Assembly (NCBI GenBank): GCA_937901475.1
Contig: CALGTL010000020.1
Coordinates: forward strand, 1-56,886
Length of the DNA stretch: 56,886 nt
Direction of reading: 5' to 3'
From: an uncultured Dehalococcoidia bacterium
GTDB lineage: Bacteria > Chloroflexota > Dehalococcoidia > Lucifugimonadales > Australimonadaceae
Part shown: piece by piece, positions 1 through 9,063 of the stretch
Numbering within the stretch: position 1 is the first letter of the stretch
Layout: every line of letters begins with the position of its first letter
Notes under the pieces: generated by a model
What the model was told of the DNA's origin: nothing
The model's database searches: none
The model's input: the letters and a program-made list of their open reading frames with translations, nothing else
Translations under genes and position numbers: made by a program

Positions 1-645
1 CCACTGGGTGTAAGCACTCAGTGGTAGATTCATCCGCGCGAGCTCTCTAGCGAGGCCGCTACGATTGGAATCGATCTCATGGTCATCGCTGTCGCGATTG
101 AGCATCTGGTGGTAATGGTCAAATGCCTGTTCAGCGTCGGATCTGAGCAGATTTAGCACCGCTTGTGCTTCATCAGATCTAAGCACTTCATCCCTGCCTT
201 GCCGATTTGCATCAGACTGAGCGGCAAGTTGATCGGGGGCAGGTACGTAGAACTCAGTATCGAGCATTGAGTATCGTGCAGAATATTCGTTCACAGAGGC
301 TGTCCGATGGCGTATCCACTGGCGTGCGATGAAGATGGGGAGTTTGACGTGTATTTTTAGTTCGCACATCTCGAACGGTGAAGTATGAGCGTTCCGCATC
401 AGGTAATTGATGAGACCTGCATCATCACGAGTGCGCTTCGTGCCCTTGCCGTAGGACACCCGTGCTGCTTGTACTATGGCCGCATCATCGCCCATGTAAT
501 CAATGACCCTGACGAAGCCATGGTCAAGTACAGGAAGGGCTTGGTATAAAACATCTTCCAATGCTGGGACAGTGGCTCGACGGGTTTGATAAGTCTCGCC
601 ACGTAGAGCGTCGACCTCAGCTTGCTGCTCAGGGGTAAGTGCCAT
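1..645 (-). CDS. thyX: FAD-dependent thymidylate synthase ThyX (C-terminus cut by window edge)
   Basis: The minus strand is open from an ATG at 645 to the left edge (215 codons, no stop). The product makes dTMP from dUMP using methylene-tetrahydrofolate and FAD/NADPH. The ThyX signature RHRxxSxNExSxRY reads [14 protein letters not shown] at residues 112-125, just after PIFIARQWI. The last visible residues, [13 protein letters not shown], match the part of the family that precedes the C-terminal helix, so little is missing. The next upstream gene on this strand is the E2 gene, which ends 86 bases before this start. No clear Shine-Dalgarno is visible; a TAAGAT box lies 11 bases before the ATG. 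No canonical thyA is seen in the window. Confidence 0.95.
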   Translation of the reverse strand, partial: MALTPEQQAEVDALRGETYQTRRATVPALEDVLYQALPVLDHGFVRVIDYMGDDAAIVQAARVSYGKGTKRTRDDAGLINYLMRNAHTSPFEMCELKIHVKLPIFIARQWIRHRTASVNEYSARYSMLDTEFYVPAPDQLAAQSDANRQGRDEVLRSDEAQAVLNLLRSDAEQAFDHYHQMLNRDSDDHEIDSNRSGLARELARMNLPLSAYTQW

Positions 646-731
646 ATTGGGTCTAATCTTATCAGGGCTATGGCCTGAGTCGCATGCGCAACTGTGTAAG
701 TGAAATGCGAATAACAAGAAACGACTAACGG

Positions 732-1865
732 CTATTGAGTGAGCGGTGAGGGGTTTTCGAGTAAGAACTTGAGTTCCGCTAGGAATTGAGCAGCCTCAGC
801 ACCGTGAGCCACGCGGTGATCGACACCGAGAGTGATCGTCATGGTTCGTCGAATCACGAGCTCGTCGCTGATTACGACCGGGGTTGGCCTCACTGTGGAA
901 ACGCCCAGCACAGCAACCTGGGGTGCGACTATCACGACGGTGAATGAGTCGACATTAAACATTCCGAGATTGCTGACGCTAAACGTGCCCGAATACTCGG
1001 ATTGACGAAGGGTGCCGCTCCTTGCCCTCTGAGCAAGGTCTTTGGAGGCTTGCGCGATTTCGGCAAGTGATTTGGTTTCGCAGTTGGGTATTGCAGGCAC
1101 CATCAGCCCTTCGGGCAGTGCTACGGCGATTCCAATGTTCACATTTGAGTGGACGCTGAGATGATCACCTTCAAAGGTAGAGTTGAAGACAGGGTACTTC
1201 AGCAATGCGATGGTTGATGCCCTGATGATTATGTCATTGAGACTAGCTCGCGTTGGCCCGACATGGACGTGATTGAACTGGCGCCGGAGTTCCAAAGCAG
1301 AAGTCATGTCCACTGTGATATTGATGTAGAAATGAGGTACATCCCGCATGGTTGCTTCGGTGCGGCGCGCAATCGCTTCCCCCATAGGCCCAAGGGTAAT
1401 CTTGCCCTCAGTATCAGGCGTACGAGGGGGGAAACCTATGCGGAGCCCCGTCGCAGGTAGTTCAATTCCGCTCGTGGCATAAAGTACATCTTCCTTGGTT
1501 ACATGTCCGAGTGATCCGGTGCCGGTGAGAGTCGCGATGTCGATGCCGCGCTCCGCTGCTATGCGTTGGGCGACAGGTGAGACTCGTGTTGCCTCAACAG
1601 AAGGGCCAGGGATGGGTAATTGCTCTCCTGGGGCGCCTATTTGCGCCAGAATCGCTCCTACAGGTACGAGAGTGCCCTCTGGGGCATTAATTGTTAGCAA
1701 AGAGCCCTCTGCTAGAGACTCTAACTCTACTATTGCCTTATCGGTCTCTACTTCAACGATAACCTCGCCAATGAAAACCCGGTCTCCCTCCCGTTTGAGC
1801 CAGCGGATGATAGTCGCTTCGAGCACGTCGAAACCCATCTTGGGCATTGTCACTGATTGAGCCAT
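732..1865 (-). CDS. Lipoyl-dependent 2-oxoacid dehydrogenase acyltransferase (E2)
   Basis: A 377-residue E2 component of a 2-oxoacid dehydrogenase complex. An N-terminal lipoyl domain carries the lipoylation site ETDKA (Lys43). A peripheral E3/E1-binding domain lies at about 96-131 ([18 protein letters not shown]), followed by a C-terminal CoA acyltransferase domain. I chose the ATG at 1865 because GGAG lies 8 bases upstream; a GTG 12 bases earlier would overlap that site. The catalytic HxxxDG motif reads HRVAHG (His350 kept, Asp replaced by His354). The gene follows the korB terminator, so it probably has its own promoter. There is no E1 gene nearby. The substrate (pyruvate, 2-oxoglutarate or branched-chain) cannot be told from this sequence. 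Confidence 0.9.
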   Translation of the reverse strand: MAQSVTMPKMGFDVLEATIIRWLKREGDRVFIGEVIVEVETDKAIVELESLAEGSLLTINAPEGTLVPVGAILAQIGAPGEQLPIPGPSVEATRVSPVAQRIAAERGIDIATLTGTGSLGHVTKEDVLYATSGIELPATGLRIGFPPRTPDTEGKITLGPMGEAIARRTEATMRDVPHFYINITVDMTSALELRRQFNHVHVGPTRASLNDIIIRASTIALLKYPVFNSTFEGDHLSVHSNVNIGIAVALPEGLMVPAIPNCETKSLAEIAQASKDLAQRARSGTLRQSEYSGTFSVSNLGMFNVDSFTVVIVAPQVAVLGVSTVRPTPVVISDELVIRRTMTITLGVDHRVAHGAEAAQFLAELKFLLENPSPLTQ

Positions 1866-1942
1866 GGAGTTCTCCACAGGCGAGGGTAGCGTTAGGCTAG
1901 TGTATTGCCCGCTGTTGCTTGAGTTCGTTGGATCTAGCGGGC

Positions 1943-1981
1943 AAAAAAAGAGAGGCGCTCAATGAGCGCCTCTCTTTTTTT
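1943..1981. terminator. Bidirectional intrinsic terminator after korB
   Basis: A perfect 12-bp stem (AGAGAGGCGCTC / GAGCGCCTCTCT, loop AAT) is flanked by seven A on one side and eight T on the other, so it can stop transcription from either strand. It lies just past the korB stop and separates lpdA-korA-korB from the E2 gene. A second inverted repeat, GCCCGCT...AGCGGGC (1907-1913 and 1936-1942), sits directly beside it. Confidence 0.9.
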
Positions 1982-1991
1982 CGCGATTCGG

Positions 1992-2870
1992 TTACATCAA
2001 CCTGCTCTTGAGACGATCGACTTGCTCCGGCGTGAGCTGCAGGTCTCGCTTAGCAATGGGCCCGCCTTCTTTCAGGATGGGATCGAGCTGAGATAGGGAT
2101 GGTGACTGAACCTCGAAAAATAGACCCGTATATATCGTGTCTCCCCATTCCATTGCGTAATCGCACGCTTGCTTCCAATCTGATGCATCGTGCTCAACTT
2201 CATCAAGCTTTTTGATGCGCTGCTTGAAGAAATCATGAGTGTTTTCCATATTGAACGTTACACACGGGCTGTGAATGTCAATGAGTGAAAAGCCCTTGTG
2301 CCGAATGCCATCGGCAATGAGCTTGGTGGTTCCGCGGATGTCCCCGCTGTACCCTCGCGCCACATACGTTGCACCGTTCATAATGGCCGCCGTGATGGGG
2401 TTATAGGGGTACTCAATGCTGCCGAATGGAGTGCTCTTTGTGGTGAGGCCTGGGCGGCTTGTGGGCGACATCTGGCCTGTCGTAAGACCATAAATCTGAT
2501 TGTTCATCACAACATAGGTGATATCCACATTGCGTCGGGCAGCATGGGTGAAATGCCCTGCTCCGATACCGTAGCCATCACCGTCTCCGCCTGTGGCAAT
2601 GACTGTAAGTTCATGATTTGCCATTTTTACACCAGTGGCGAATGGCAATGCTCGACCATGGAGCGTGTGCATCCCATAGGTGTTGATGTAACCAGGGGCG
2701 TTTGATGAGCAGCCAATGCCGCTTACTGTGACAACCTCGTGGGGCTGAAGACCCACATCGGCGTACGCACGTTGAATGGAATTGAGCACACCGAAGTGGC
2801 CGCACCCAGGGCACCAGTCGGGGTCCACACCCTTGAAGTCTTTTGCTGTCAGTTCAATGGTCGTCGTCAT
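1992..2870 (-). CDS. korB: 2-oxoacid:ferredoxin oxidoreductase, beta subunit
   Basis: A 292-residue thiamine-pyrophosphate subunit of a KorAB-type enzyme that oxidatively decarboxylates a 2-oxoacid (commonly 2-oxoglutarate) to acyl-CoA with ferredoxin as acceptor. WCPGCGHFGVL near residue 20 is the characteristic CPGCGH site. GGDGDGYGIGAGH with downstream RRNVDITYVVMNN is the TPP/Mg-binding segment. The length fits KorB subunits that lack their own 4Fe-4S ferredoxin domain. It starts 11 bases after korA, so the two are co-transcribed, and it ends at a strong terminator. 2-oxoglutarate is the best guess by family, but pyruvate or branched-chain acids are possible. Confidence 0.92.
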   Translation of the reverse strand: MTTTIELTAKDFKGVDPDWCPGCGHFGVLNSIQRAYADVGLQPHEVVTVSGIGCSSNAPGYINTYGMHTLHGRALPFATGVKMANHELTVIATGGDGDGYGIGAGHFTHAARRNVDITYVVMNNQIYGLTTGQMSPTSRPGLTTKSTPFGSIEYPYNPITAAIMNGATYVARGYSGDIRGTTKLIADGIRHKGFSLIDIHSPCVTFNMENTHDFFKQRIKKLDEVEHDASDWKQACDYAMEWGDTIYTGLFFEVQSPSLSQLDPILKEGGPIAKRDLQLTPEQVDRLKSRLM

Positions 2871-2881
2871 TTCAAAACTCC

Positions 2882-4660
2882 TTAGACCACTATTTCCTGG
2901 AAGGGAATAAATTGCTCTGTGTTGTTCTTGAGGTTCTCTTCCACACCATCAGCGATGTGGTGCGGCATGAAGGGCTCTCCATCGTACTTCCGGATATGCC
3001 CATCCGGCACTAAGCCGGTTTCCCCGCGCAGGTAGCGGGCAAATTGACCAGACTGGTTGTTCTCTACGATGATCGTGTGGTTCGCGTTGGCGAAGACCTC
3101 GGCGATTCTTTCTGTATGTAGTGGGACTATCCATTTGACCGAAAGGAAGTTGGCAGTGATTCCTCGGTCTGCGAGGAGCGGCAATGCGTCATGCATCGCT
3201 GCAAACGTCGAGCCCCAGCCGATTAGAGTCACGTCCGCGTCTGCTGGGCCGATTATTTCGGGAGGTGCGATCTCAGCGACGATGTTCTCAAATTTGCGCG
3301 AGCGCTTCTCAACCATGGCTCGTCGTTTGTGTGGGTTGGTGAACTCATCTGAAATCAGCCCTGAGTTCTCCTCGTGCTCGTCGGTCGCGACCACGTGAAT
3401 GTAGCCTTCAAGCCCTGCGACAGCTCGAGGAGAGACTCCATTTTCAGTGAACTTATACCGATGGTAGCCAGTATTTCCTGCTGCGGGCTCGGTAATCGTT
3501 ACTCCGCGTTCGATTGCAGGGAAAAAGTCTAACTCGTCAGGGTCTACAGAATAGTGTCCCTCGGAGATAAGCAAATCAGAGAGCACAATCCCCGGACACT
3601 GGAACCGATCAGTAAGATTGAATATCTCCGGCATGAGATTGAAAGCGTCTTGCGCGTGAATCGGAGCCACGATGAATCGCTGGAAGTCTCCCTGGCTCGC
3701 ACCTAGCGCTTGCCAGAGGTCACCCTGCTCGGTCTTAGTCGGTACTCCAGTTGAAGGCCCTGCCCGCATAACGTCAATGTAGACCGTTGGGATTTCCATC
3801 ATTGACGCTGCACCAATCGCTTCTGTCATAAGGGCAAAGCCGCCTCCAGAGGTCGCGCTGAGCGTGCGTGCACCGGTGTGGGCCGCGCCGATTACGATGT
3901 TAGCGACACCGATCTCATCTTCAATCTGACGCACCATCGCCCCGATGTTTCGGCCATTGTTGGCGAACCAGTGCAGCACGCCAGTAGACGGGCTCATCGG
4001 GTACGCGGCGTAAAACTTGACGCCTGCCACTGCACCACCCATCGCTAGCGCATCATTGCCTGACCATACCCCCCGGGGTTTTTCAAGCATCGGGATCTCG
4101 TCGGGGAACTGCTCAAACTGCTTAATAGCATGCTCAAAGCCGGCTTGTGCGACCTTGATGTTTTCGTTGACCACAGCCTCACCCTTGCGTTGGAACTGTT
4201 GGGTGAGACTGTCTTTGAGGACTTGGAACTCCATACCAAGAAGGTAGAGAATTGCTCCGACAGCTACGGTGTTCTGGTTCAACCCTGCCCGGGCGTTCCC
4301 CGTCAGATCGGCAATAGGGAGCCCGCAAAGCTGGACACCATCAGCAGCTTTGCCTGGAGTAATCTTGTCGCTGTTATAAAGGACTTTGCTGCCGGCTTTC
4401 ATGAAATGCAGGTGCTTGTCCATTGTGTCCTGATTAAGACATAACAGGAGATCTATTTTATCCCCATGGGAATACTTCATTTCCTCTGTCGTCCGTAAGG
4501 TGAGGAAAATGTGCCCTCCTCGGACGATTGATTGAAATGCGTTGTACGAATTGAAATACAAACCTCTTCGTACGAATAATCTTGCGAGGATGTCACCTGG
4601 TGTGGCGATTCCTTGCCCTGCCTCACCGCCGATGGCGATGGCCATATCGTAGCTACTCAT
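2882..4660 (-). CDS. korA: 2-oxoacid:ferredoxin oxidoreductase, fused gamma-alpha subunit
   Basis: A 592-residue partner of KorB. The N-terminal ~190 residues are the gamma domain (GGEAGQGIATPGDILARLF, then YNAFQSIVRGG). The rest is the alpha pyrimidine-binding domain (from GNDALAMGGAVAGVKFYAAYPM) followed by a transketolase C-terminal-like domain (ADVTLIGWGST...IVENNQSGQFARYLRGETG). This fused architecture is typical of two-subunit KorAB enzymes. The ATG has a GGAGG site 6 bases upstream. lpdA lies 39 bases upstream on the same strand, so lpdA-korA-korB forms a likely operon. Confidence 0.93.
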   Translation of the reverse strand: MSSYDMAIAIGGEAGQGIATPGDILARLFVRRGLYFNSYNAFQSIVRGGHIFLTLRTTEEMKYSHGDKIDLLLCLNQDTMDKHLHFMKAGSKVLYNSDKITPGKAADGVQLCGLPIADLTGNARAGLNQNTVAVGAILYLLGMEFQVLKDSLTQQFQRKGEAVVNENIKVAQAGFEHAIKQFEQFPDEIPMLEKPRGVWSGNDALAMGGAVAGVKFYAAYPMSPSTGVLHWFANNGRNIGAMVRQIEDEIGVANIVIGAAHTGARTLSATSGGGFALMTEAIGAASMMEIPTVYIDVMRAGPSTGVPTKTEQGDLWQALGASQGDFQRFIVAPIHAQDAFNLMPEIFNLTDRFQCPGIVLSDLLISEGHYSVDPDELDFFPAIERGVTITEPAAGNTGYHRYKFTENGVSPRAVAGLEGYIHVVATDEHEENSGLISDEFTNPHKRRAMVEKRSRKFENIVAEIAPPEIIGPADADVTLIGWGSTFAAMHDALPLLADRGITANFLSVKWIVPLHTERIAEVFANANHTIIVENNQSGQFARYLRGETGLVPDGHIRKYDGEPFMPHHIADGVEENLKNNTEQFIPFQEIVV

Positions 4661-4699
4661 TCATGCCTCCTTGAGCTAGCGCTCGTTCTCTCGCGGTCT

Positions 4700-6079
4700 C
4701 TACCCGTGGACCGCCCGGCCTTCAGCCGCGAGCGCAGCTTCCTTGACCGCTTCTGATAGCGTGGGATGGGCGTTTATTACGGCGCCTACCTCCACGCTTG
4801 TACCTTCCATGAGCCGGGTCAAACTTAATTCACCTAGCAATTCCGTCACTTCATGCCCTACGAGATGAGCACCAAGCAACTCGCCAGTGCTCTCATCTAT
4901 GATAATTTTTGCGAACCCCTCGTAGTCGTCCTGCGCAAGAGCTTTTCCATTGGCTAAGAAAGGGAACCTTCCCACTTTTACATTACGACCCTGCTCTGCC
5001 ACTTCCCGCTCGGATAAACCCATGCTTGCGACTTGGGGATTCGAGTAGGTTGCACGTGGAACCGCCATGTAATCGATGGGGTAGGTTTCTTCTCCTGCAA
5101 GAGTCTCAACGACGTATACGCCTTGGGCTTGTGCAACATGCGCCAAAGGCATCTTACCTGTTACGTCGCCGATTGCGTATATCCCATCGCCATTTGCTCT
5201 CAGTTGGTCATCGACTTTAATGAATCCATTTTCGAGTTGTACTCCTGCGTTCTCTAGACCGAGGCCTTCTGTGTTGGCGACGATCCCTATGCTTATAAGT
5301 ACTCGATCTGCTGTTATGTGAAGGTCATCGTCATCGGGGGTTTCGATGTGCACGATAACGCCACCATCAGTGCTTTCTACTTGCTTAATTTTCGATTCGG
5401 TCAGTATGTCTATACCGCGCTTCCGGAGTGATCGTGCGAGAGCGTATGAAACCTCATCATCTTCTTTGGGTAGGACACGTGGAAGGGCCTCTACGATGGT
5501 GACGCTGGCCCCATAGGCGTTGTATACGAACCCAAACTCTACGCCGATTGAGCCTCCACCGATGATGACAACGTTGGTTGGTGCAGTTTCTTGCAGAATC
5601 GCCTCACGGTATGTCACGACAACCTCACCGTCTGGTTCGATACCGGGTAGTAGACGGGGACTGGCACCAGTCGCAACGATGATGTTGGTCGCTTCGATAC
5701 ATGCGTCCTCTACGTTGATGGTATGTGGCCCCATTATCTGGGCCTGCCCTTTCACGTACTCAACGCCGTACTTCTTGAATAAGGACGCAACTCCCTTAGT
5801 TAGGCGTGTCACGACCTTCCGGCTTCGCTGTAGAGCCACCGAGTAGTCGGCCGTGACAGGGCCGGTAACGATGCCATAATTCGCAGCGCCCTTAACGGTG
5901 TTGAGAATATTGGCGTTGTGAATCAGCGCCTTGCTGGGGATACAACCCCAGTTGAGGCAAACGCCGCCAAGCTCGTCACGTTCTATGCAAACGGTGGTCA
6001 TGCCTAACTGGGCGGCTCTAATCGCAGCCACATAGCCGCCAGGGCCACCACCGATGATGGCTAAGTCATAAGTTGCCAT
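4700..6079 (-). CDS. lpdA: Dihydrolipoamide dehydrogenase (E3)
   Basis: A 459-residue flavoprotein disulfide reductase that reoxidises dihydrolipoamide on E2 or GcvH with NAD. It begins MATYDLAIIGGGPGGYVAA (FAD-binding GxGxxG). The redox pair is GGVCLNWGCIPSK. A second Rossmann motif reads VVIIGGGSIGVEFGF, and the C-terminal His-Glu pair is in NAHPTLSEAVKEA. The ATG at 6079 fits the family and has AAAGG 8 bases upstream; an extension to 6145 would add 22 unrelated residues. First gene of the lpdA-korA-korB operon. An E3 is not needed by ferredoxin-linked KorAB, so its partner is probably the nearby E2 or another lipoyl complex. Confidence 0.93.
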   Translation of the reverse strand: MATYDLAIIGGGPGGYVAAIRAAQLGMTTVCIERDELGGVCLNWGCIPSKALIHNANILNTVKGAANYGIVTGPVTADYSVALQRSRKVVTRLTKGVASLFKKYGVEYVKGQAQIMGPHTINVEDACIEATNIIVATGASPRLLPGIEPDGEVVVTYREAILQETAPTNVVIIGGGSIGVEFGFVYNAYGASVTIVEALPRVLPKEDDEVSYALARSLRKRGIDILTESKIKQVESTDGGVIVHIETPDDDDLHITADRVLISIGIVANTEGLGLENAGVQLENGFIKVDDQLRANGDGIYAIGDVTGKMPLAHVAQAQGVYVVETLAGEETYPIDYMAVPRATYSNPQVASMGLSEREVAEQGRNVKVGRFPFLANGKALAQDDYEGFAKIIIDESTGELLGAHLVGHEVTELLGELSLTRLMEGTSVEVGAVINAHPTLSEAVKEAALAAEGRAVHG

Positions 6080-6157
6080 AGATGAAACCTTTGGTACCTC
6101 GCGCCGCGCCAGCGACCGATGACCCCATGTGCCGCACTGACCCACGGCTGACTTAGG

Positions 6158-6187
6158 ATTATATAAGAGTCAATGCACCCTCGCAAA
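6158..6187 (-). promoter_or_regulatory. Candidate promoter for lpdA-korA-korB
   Basis: On the minus strand a perfect -10 box TATAAT (6158-6163) is preceded after 18 bases by TTTGCG (6182-6187), a weak -35. The expected start lies about 70 bases before the lpdA ATG. Confidence 0.5.
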
Positions 6188-6412
6188 GGGGCTTTGAATG
6201 CCTGCTGGATCGACGGGAACCGAACCGGGTTATGGATACAAACCATGCGAATTGGACGGTCATAGGCGCGAACCTCTAGATTCGCTTATTCTGATGCTCA
6301 TAAAAGATGATGTTTTTGGCCGGCACGCCCCATGGCTAAGGAAACTACGTAGAATGTTCCGGTTCAACCACAGATGATGTAGTCCCGCTGGGGTCAAGTA
6401 AGGAGCAGCATA
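6188..6412. other. Divergent intergenic region between lpdA and the SDR gene
   Basis: The non-coding stretch between lpdA and the SDR gene runs from 6080 to 6412 and includes the lpdA promoter. No RNA gene could be supported. A TTCGGTTCCC stretch near 6220 on the minus strand resembles a tRNA T-loop, but no acceptor or anticodon arm is present. A strong ribosome-binding site AAGGAG (6400-6405) belongs to the plus-strand gene. Confidence 0.5.
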
Positions 6413-7231
6413 GTGAATGGCATTGAAGGTAAGGTCGCAATCGTCACGGGCGCAGGAAGGGGTATCGGGCAGGCAGTAGCCCTTGGCCTCGCAGAGCAAG
6501 GAGCCATGATTGTCGCGAATGACCTCGACCAAGATCCCTTGAACGAAACATTAGGTCAGATAGAGGCTATGGGTGGCAAGGGAGTTGGCATTGCGGCATC
6601 GGTTGGTGATCCGGAAATAGGCAAGCGCTTAGCAGACCTTGCGATTGAGCGCTTTGGGGATGTACATCTCGTTTTTACTGCAGCCGGGTTCACATGGGAT
6701 GGCATGATTCACCGTATGACGGATGATCAGTGGCAGGCCATTATCGACATCCATTTGACCGGGACGTTCCGAGTGGTGCGCGACGCATTCAACGTAATGC
6801 GCGATAACGCCAAGGTAGCCATGGATCGAGGTGAGACTCCAGTCGCGCGGCATATTGTCACCGTCTCGTCGCAATCAGGGTTCGGGAACCTTGGTCAGGC
6901 GAACTACGCAGCGGCTAAGGCAGGTATCGTTGGCCTGACCCGAACGATTGCGCTGGAAGGCGCGATATTTAACGTGGTTGCAAACTCGGTGGCATATGGG
7001 GCGATAGATACTCGACTCACTCGTGCTCGCGAATCGCAGGAAGAGCGATTGGGTGAAGCAGTGCTGGGTATTCCCAAGTCTCGTCGTGATGAGATGCTAG
7101 GGGATTTGCCGATGAGGCGAGTGGGGACAGTGGAGGAAGCGGCCGGGCCTGTCATCTTCCTGTGTTCAGACCAGTCCAATTACGTTTCGGGTGCGCTGCT
7201 GGAAATCAATGGCGCCTCCCATATCTCTTAA
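6413..7231 (+). CDS. Short-chain dehydrogenase/reductase (FabG-like)
   Basis: A 272-residue classical SDR oxidoreductase. The cofactor motif is TGAGRGIG near residue 13. The catalytic Ser lies in VSSQSG and the catalytic pair is YAAAK. The C-terminus NYVSGALLEINGA is usual for the FabG-like group. The start is GTG at 6413 with AAGGAG 7 bases upstream. The gene is followed after 15 bases by a small protein with its own strong ribosome-binding site, so the two form an operon. The substrate is unknown; SDRs of this group act on hydroxyacyl thioesters, alcohols or ketones. Confidence 0.88.
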   Translation: MNGIEGKVAIVTGAGRGIGQAVALGLAEQGAMIVANDLDQDPLNETLGQIEAMGGKGVGIAASVGDPEIGKRLADLAIERFGDVHLVFTAAGFTWDGMIHRMTDDQWQAIIDIHLTGTFRVVRDAFNVMRDNAKVAMDRGETPVARHIVTVSSQSGFGNLGQANYAAAKAGIVGLTRTIALEGAIFNVVANSVAYGAIDTRLTRARESQEERLGEAVLGIPKSRRDEMLGDLPMRRVGTVEEAAGPVIFLCSDQSNYVSGALLEINGASHIS

Positions 7232-7246
7232 TCAGGAGAGCAAAAA

Positions 7247-7780
7247 ATGGAAGAGCCACAGGTAGACCTCCGCATTAGCGGCACGCCGCCAGAGCGGGGA
7301 GACGATGAAGGTTTGAAGCAGCTCAACCAGCCCGAGCCGCTGGTGATACCACCGGATGAATTGCGTCGGCAGTACGAAGAGGAATACGCCCAGCTGGTCA
7401 AGGACGAAGCTACCCGCATATATGTCCACATGGCAGAGTTCGTGAAGGTAAAGTCATTCAAGCAAGTGTTCCGATTCATGGGACTGCACATGCGGGTCTA
7501 CAACGATGCAAGAGTGCGTCATGGGTTCGCCAGCGGCGGTATCCGTGGGCGGTGGTGGATGAAGCATTTCTGGACGTATACGATTTGGGAATCGCACGAA
7601 GCCCTGGAGCAATTCATGAGAAGTGGCTCTCACTCTGAATTGCTAGAACGCATGCGGGAATTCGCGGCTCCTGGCTCGTGCTACGTAGAGTGGGAGGCTC
7701 TCGGGGAACCCGATTGGTCAGGTGCAACAAGTCGCTTGGAGCACCCCACACGCTACTATGTGGACCCATTCTTCGGGTAG
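7247..7780 (+). CDS. Uncharacterised protein, possible dimeric alpha/beta-barrel fold
   Basis: A 177-residue soluble protein with no signal peptide or membrane segment. AGGAG lies 8 bases before the ATG, and the gene sits directly after the SDR gene. The first 45 residues are acidic and low in hydrophobics. The central part, ending FWTYTIWESHEALEQFMRSG, has the pattern seen in dimeric alpha/beta-barrel proteins (antibiotic-biosynthesis-monooxygenase-like). That is a pattern judgement, not a confirmed family. The context suggests a role in the same catabolic step as the SDR. Confidence 0.7.
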   Translation: MEEPQVDLRISGTPPERGDDEGLKQLNQPEPLVIPPDELRRQYEEEYAQLVKDEATRIYVHMAEFVKVKSFKQVFRFMGLHMRVYNDARVRHGFASGGIRGRWWMKHFWTYTIWESHEALEQFMRSGSHSELLERMREFAAPGSCYVEWEALGEPDWSGATSRLEHPTRYYVDPFFG

Positions 7781-7786
7781 AAGCCC

Positions 7787-8320
7787 CTAGTAGAGGTCGA
7801 TTAGCTTTGATCGACAGGCGCGCTGAACCGCTATGAGAATAATCACTGCAGTCCCGAGGAACACAATCAGATCCCAACTGAATCCATGTGCGATTATGGC
7901 TAGGGCTGTGCCGGCTGCAGGAGGATGTTCTGTATTGGTCGCAGCCATAAAAAACATGGTGATCCCTACACCTAGTGCTGCGTAGAGGGCAAAGATTGCG
8001 GGTATCTCAGCGATTAATTCTGCTCCTACGTTAGTGTCAGCAATTAGTCCCATTGGGCTAGCGACCAATACGGCGATTAAATGCCCACCAAAAGTGTGCC
8101 GCGGAGTGGCTGACGAGCTGAAGGGCGAGATGAAAAGCACGAATGCGGTCGACGCGATGGCAGCGACAACCACCGCGCGGGCTGCGATTCCGTCGGCGAT
8201 GAGCTGCTCAGCCAGGAGAACCGCGAATAGGGCAAGAGTCGCGATAGACACTTGCAGTACGTAGAGTTTCAGTTTGTTTTTGTGGTTAATCTTAATCAAG
8301 GACCGGAGCATGCTTATCAT
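7787..8320 (-). CDS. HPP-family integral membrane protein
   Basis: A 177-residue protein with about four to five hydrophobic segments. It contains the HPP signature NTEHPPAAGTALA and the family-typical N-terminal half SPFSSSATPRHTFGGHLIAV. HPP proteins are membrane proteins; some relatives have been linked to nitrite transport, but no function can be fixed here. The start codon overlaps the stop of the upstream 234-residue gene by 4 bases, so the two are translationally coupled. Confidence 0.82.
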   Translation of the reverse strand: MISMLRSLIKINHKNKLKLYVLQVSIATLALFAVLLAEQLIADGIAARAVVVAAIASTAFVLFISPFSSSATPRHTFGGHLIAVLVASPMGLIADTNVGAELIAEIPAIFALYAALGVGITMFFMAATNTEHPPAAGTALAIIAHGFSWDLIVFLGTAVIILIAVQRACRSKLIDLY

Positions 8321-9021
8321 TTTCGGAACAAACTAAGAAACCTATCTTGATATTCGTCGAAGAGTCCCCAGCGCTCAAGCTCCCTGTGGACCTCGGCAGG
8401 TTTTGCCTGTCCTGCACGAGCCTGACTCATTAGGCGCTCAATGCGGTGCCGGGCTTCGCGCGGTATGCCGTCGTCAACGCCGAGTAGACCGTTATTGCGC
8501 AGCTCGTTGAAGTTCGTACGTGCCGACCGGTTGGTGAGCTCATAGATGAACTTCATGAGTGAGACATCCCACATCTCATCGATGCCACGAACCACCGCCT
8601 CTAGTGAACGCTCCTCACGGTCGAGCCTCTCGCCGATGCGCGTCGCTACTTCGTCAGGCGTGCCGGTGACGATACTGGTTTCCATCGCGTCATTCTTGTA
8701 GGTGTACAGAAGGCCAGGAGAATCAGGGCCGTAGGCCTCCATCAGATGATCAAGGTATTGTTGGGTATGATTGCCGAAACCTTCGTGGCGCGACAGGAAG
8801 TAGGGGGTGACGACCTGAGGCCGCTCCGCCCGCACGACTCCTTCACGGACTACCGATTCTGGGTCTTCCCCCGCACCAGCAAGGCCACGGTATGCGGGCT
8901 CGGTCACGAGGTAGTAGCGTACTGAAGTGCTGCCAAACGTAGCGAGTGCTTGCTTAGGAGGTCGTACCACCGAGGTCTTCTCGATGGCATCTGTTAGCTG
9001 TGGGTCAACTTCGTGGTCCAT
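8317..9021 (-). CDS. Uncharacterised conserved-looking soluble protein
   Basis: A 234-residue charged protein that I do not recognise. It contains a central segment VTPYFLSRHEGFGNHTQQYL and a C-terminal helical, Arg/Glu-rich part ending FDEYQDRFLSLFRK. No signal peptide, membrane segment or nucleotide-binding motif is visible. It is the first gene of a two-gene operon with the HPP membrane protein (4-base overlap), which suggests a shared task. The clean reading frame and operon coupling support a real gene. Confidence 0.72.
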   Translation of the reverse strand: MDHEVDPQLTDAIEKTSVVRPPKQALATFGSTSVRYYLVTEPAYRGLAGAGEDPESVVREGVVRAERPQVVTPYFLSRHEGFGNHTQQYLDHLMEAYGPDSPGLLYTYKNDAMETSIVTGTPDEVATRIGERLDREERSLEAVVRGIDEMWDVSLMKFIYELTNRSARTNFNELRNNGLLGVDDGIPREARHRIERLMSQARAGQAKPAEVHRELERWGLFDEYQDRFLSLFRK

Positions 9022-9063
9022 ACAGCGATATATGTTATCAGAGGGATTTTGAGCTTTGGGTTT

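Noticed and set aside
6196..6245. Possible tRNA on the minus strand (GGTTCGGTTCC stretch)
   Set aside because: The T-arm does not pair properly, and no acceptor, D or anticodon stems could be built around it.
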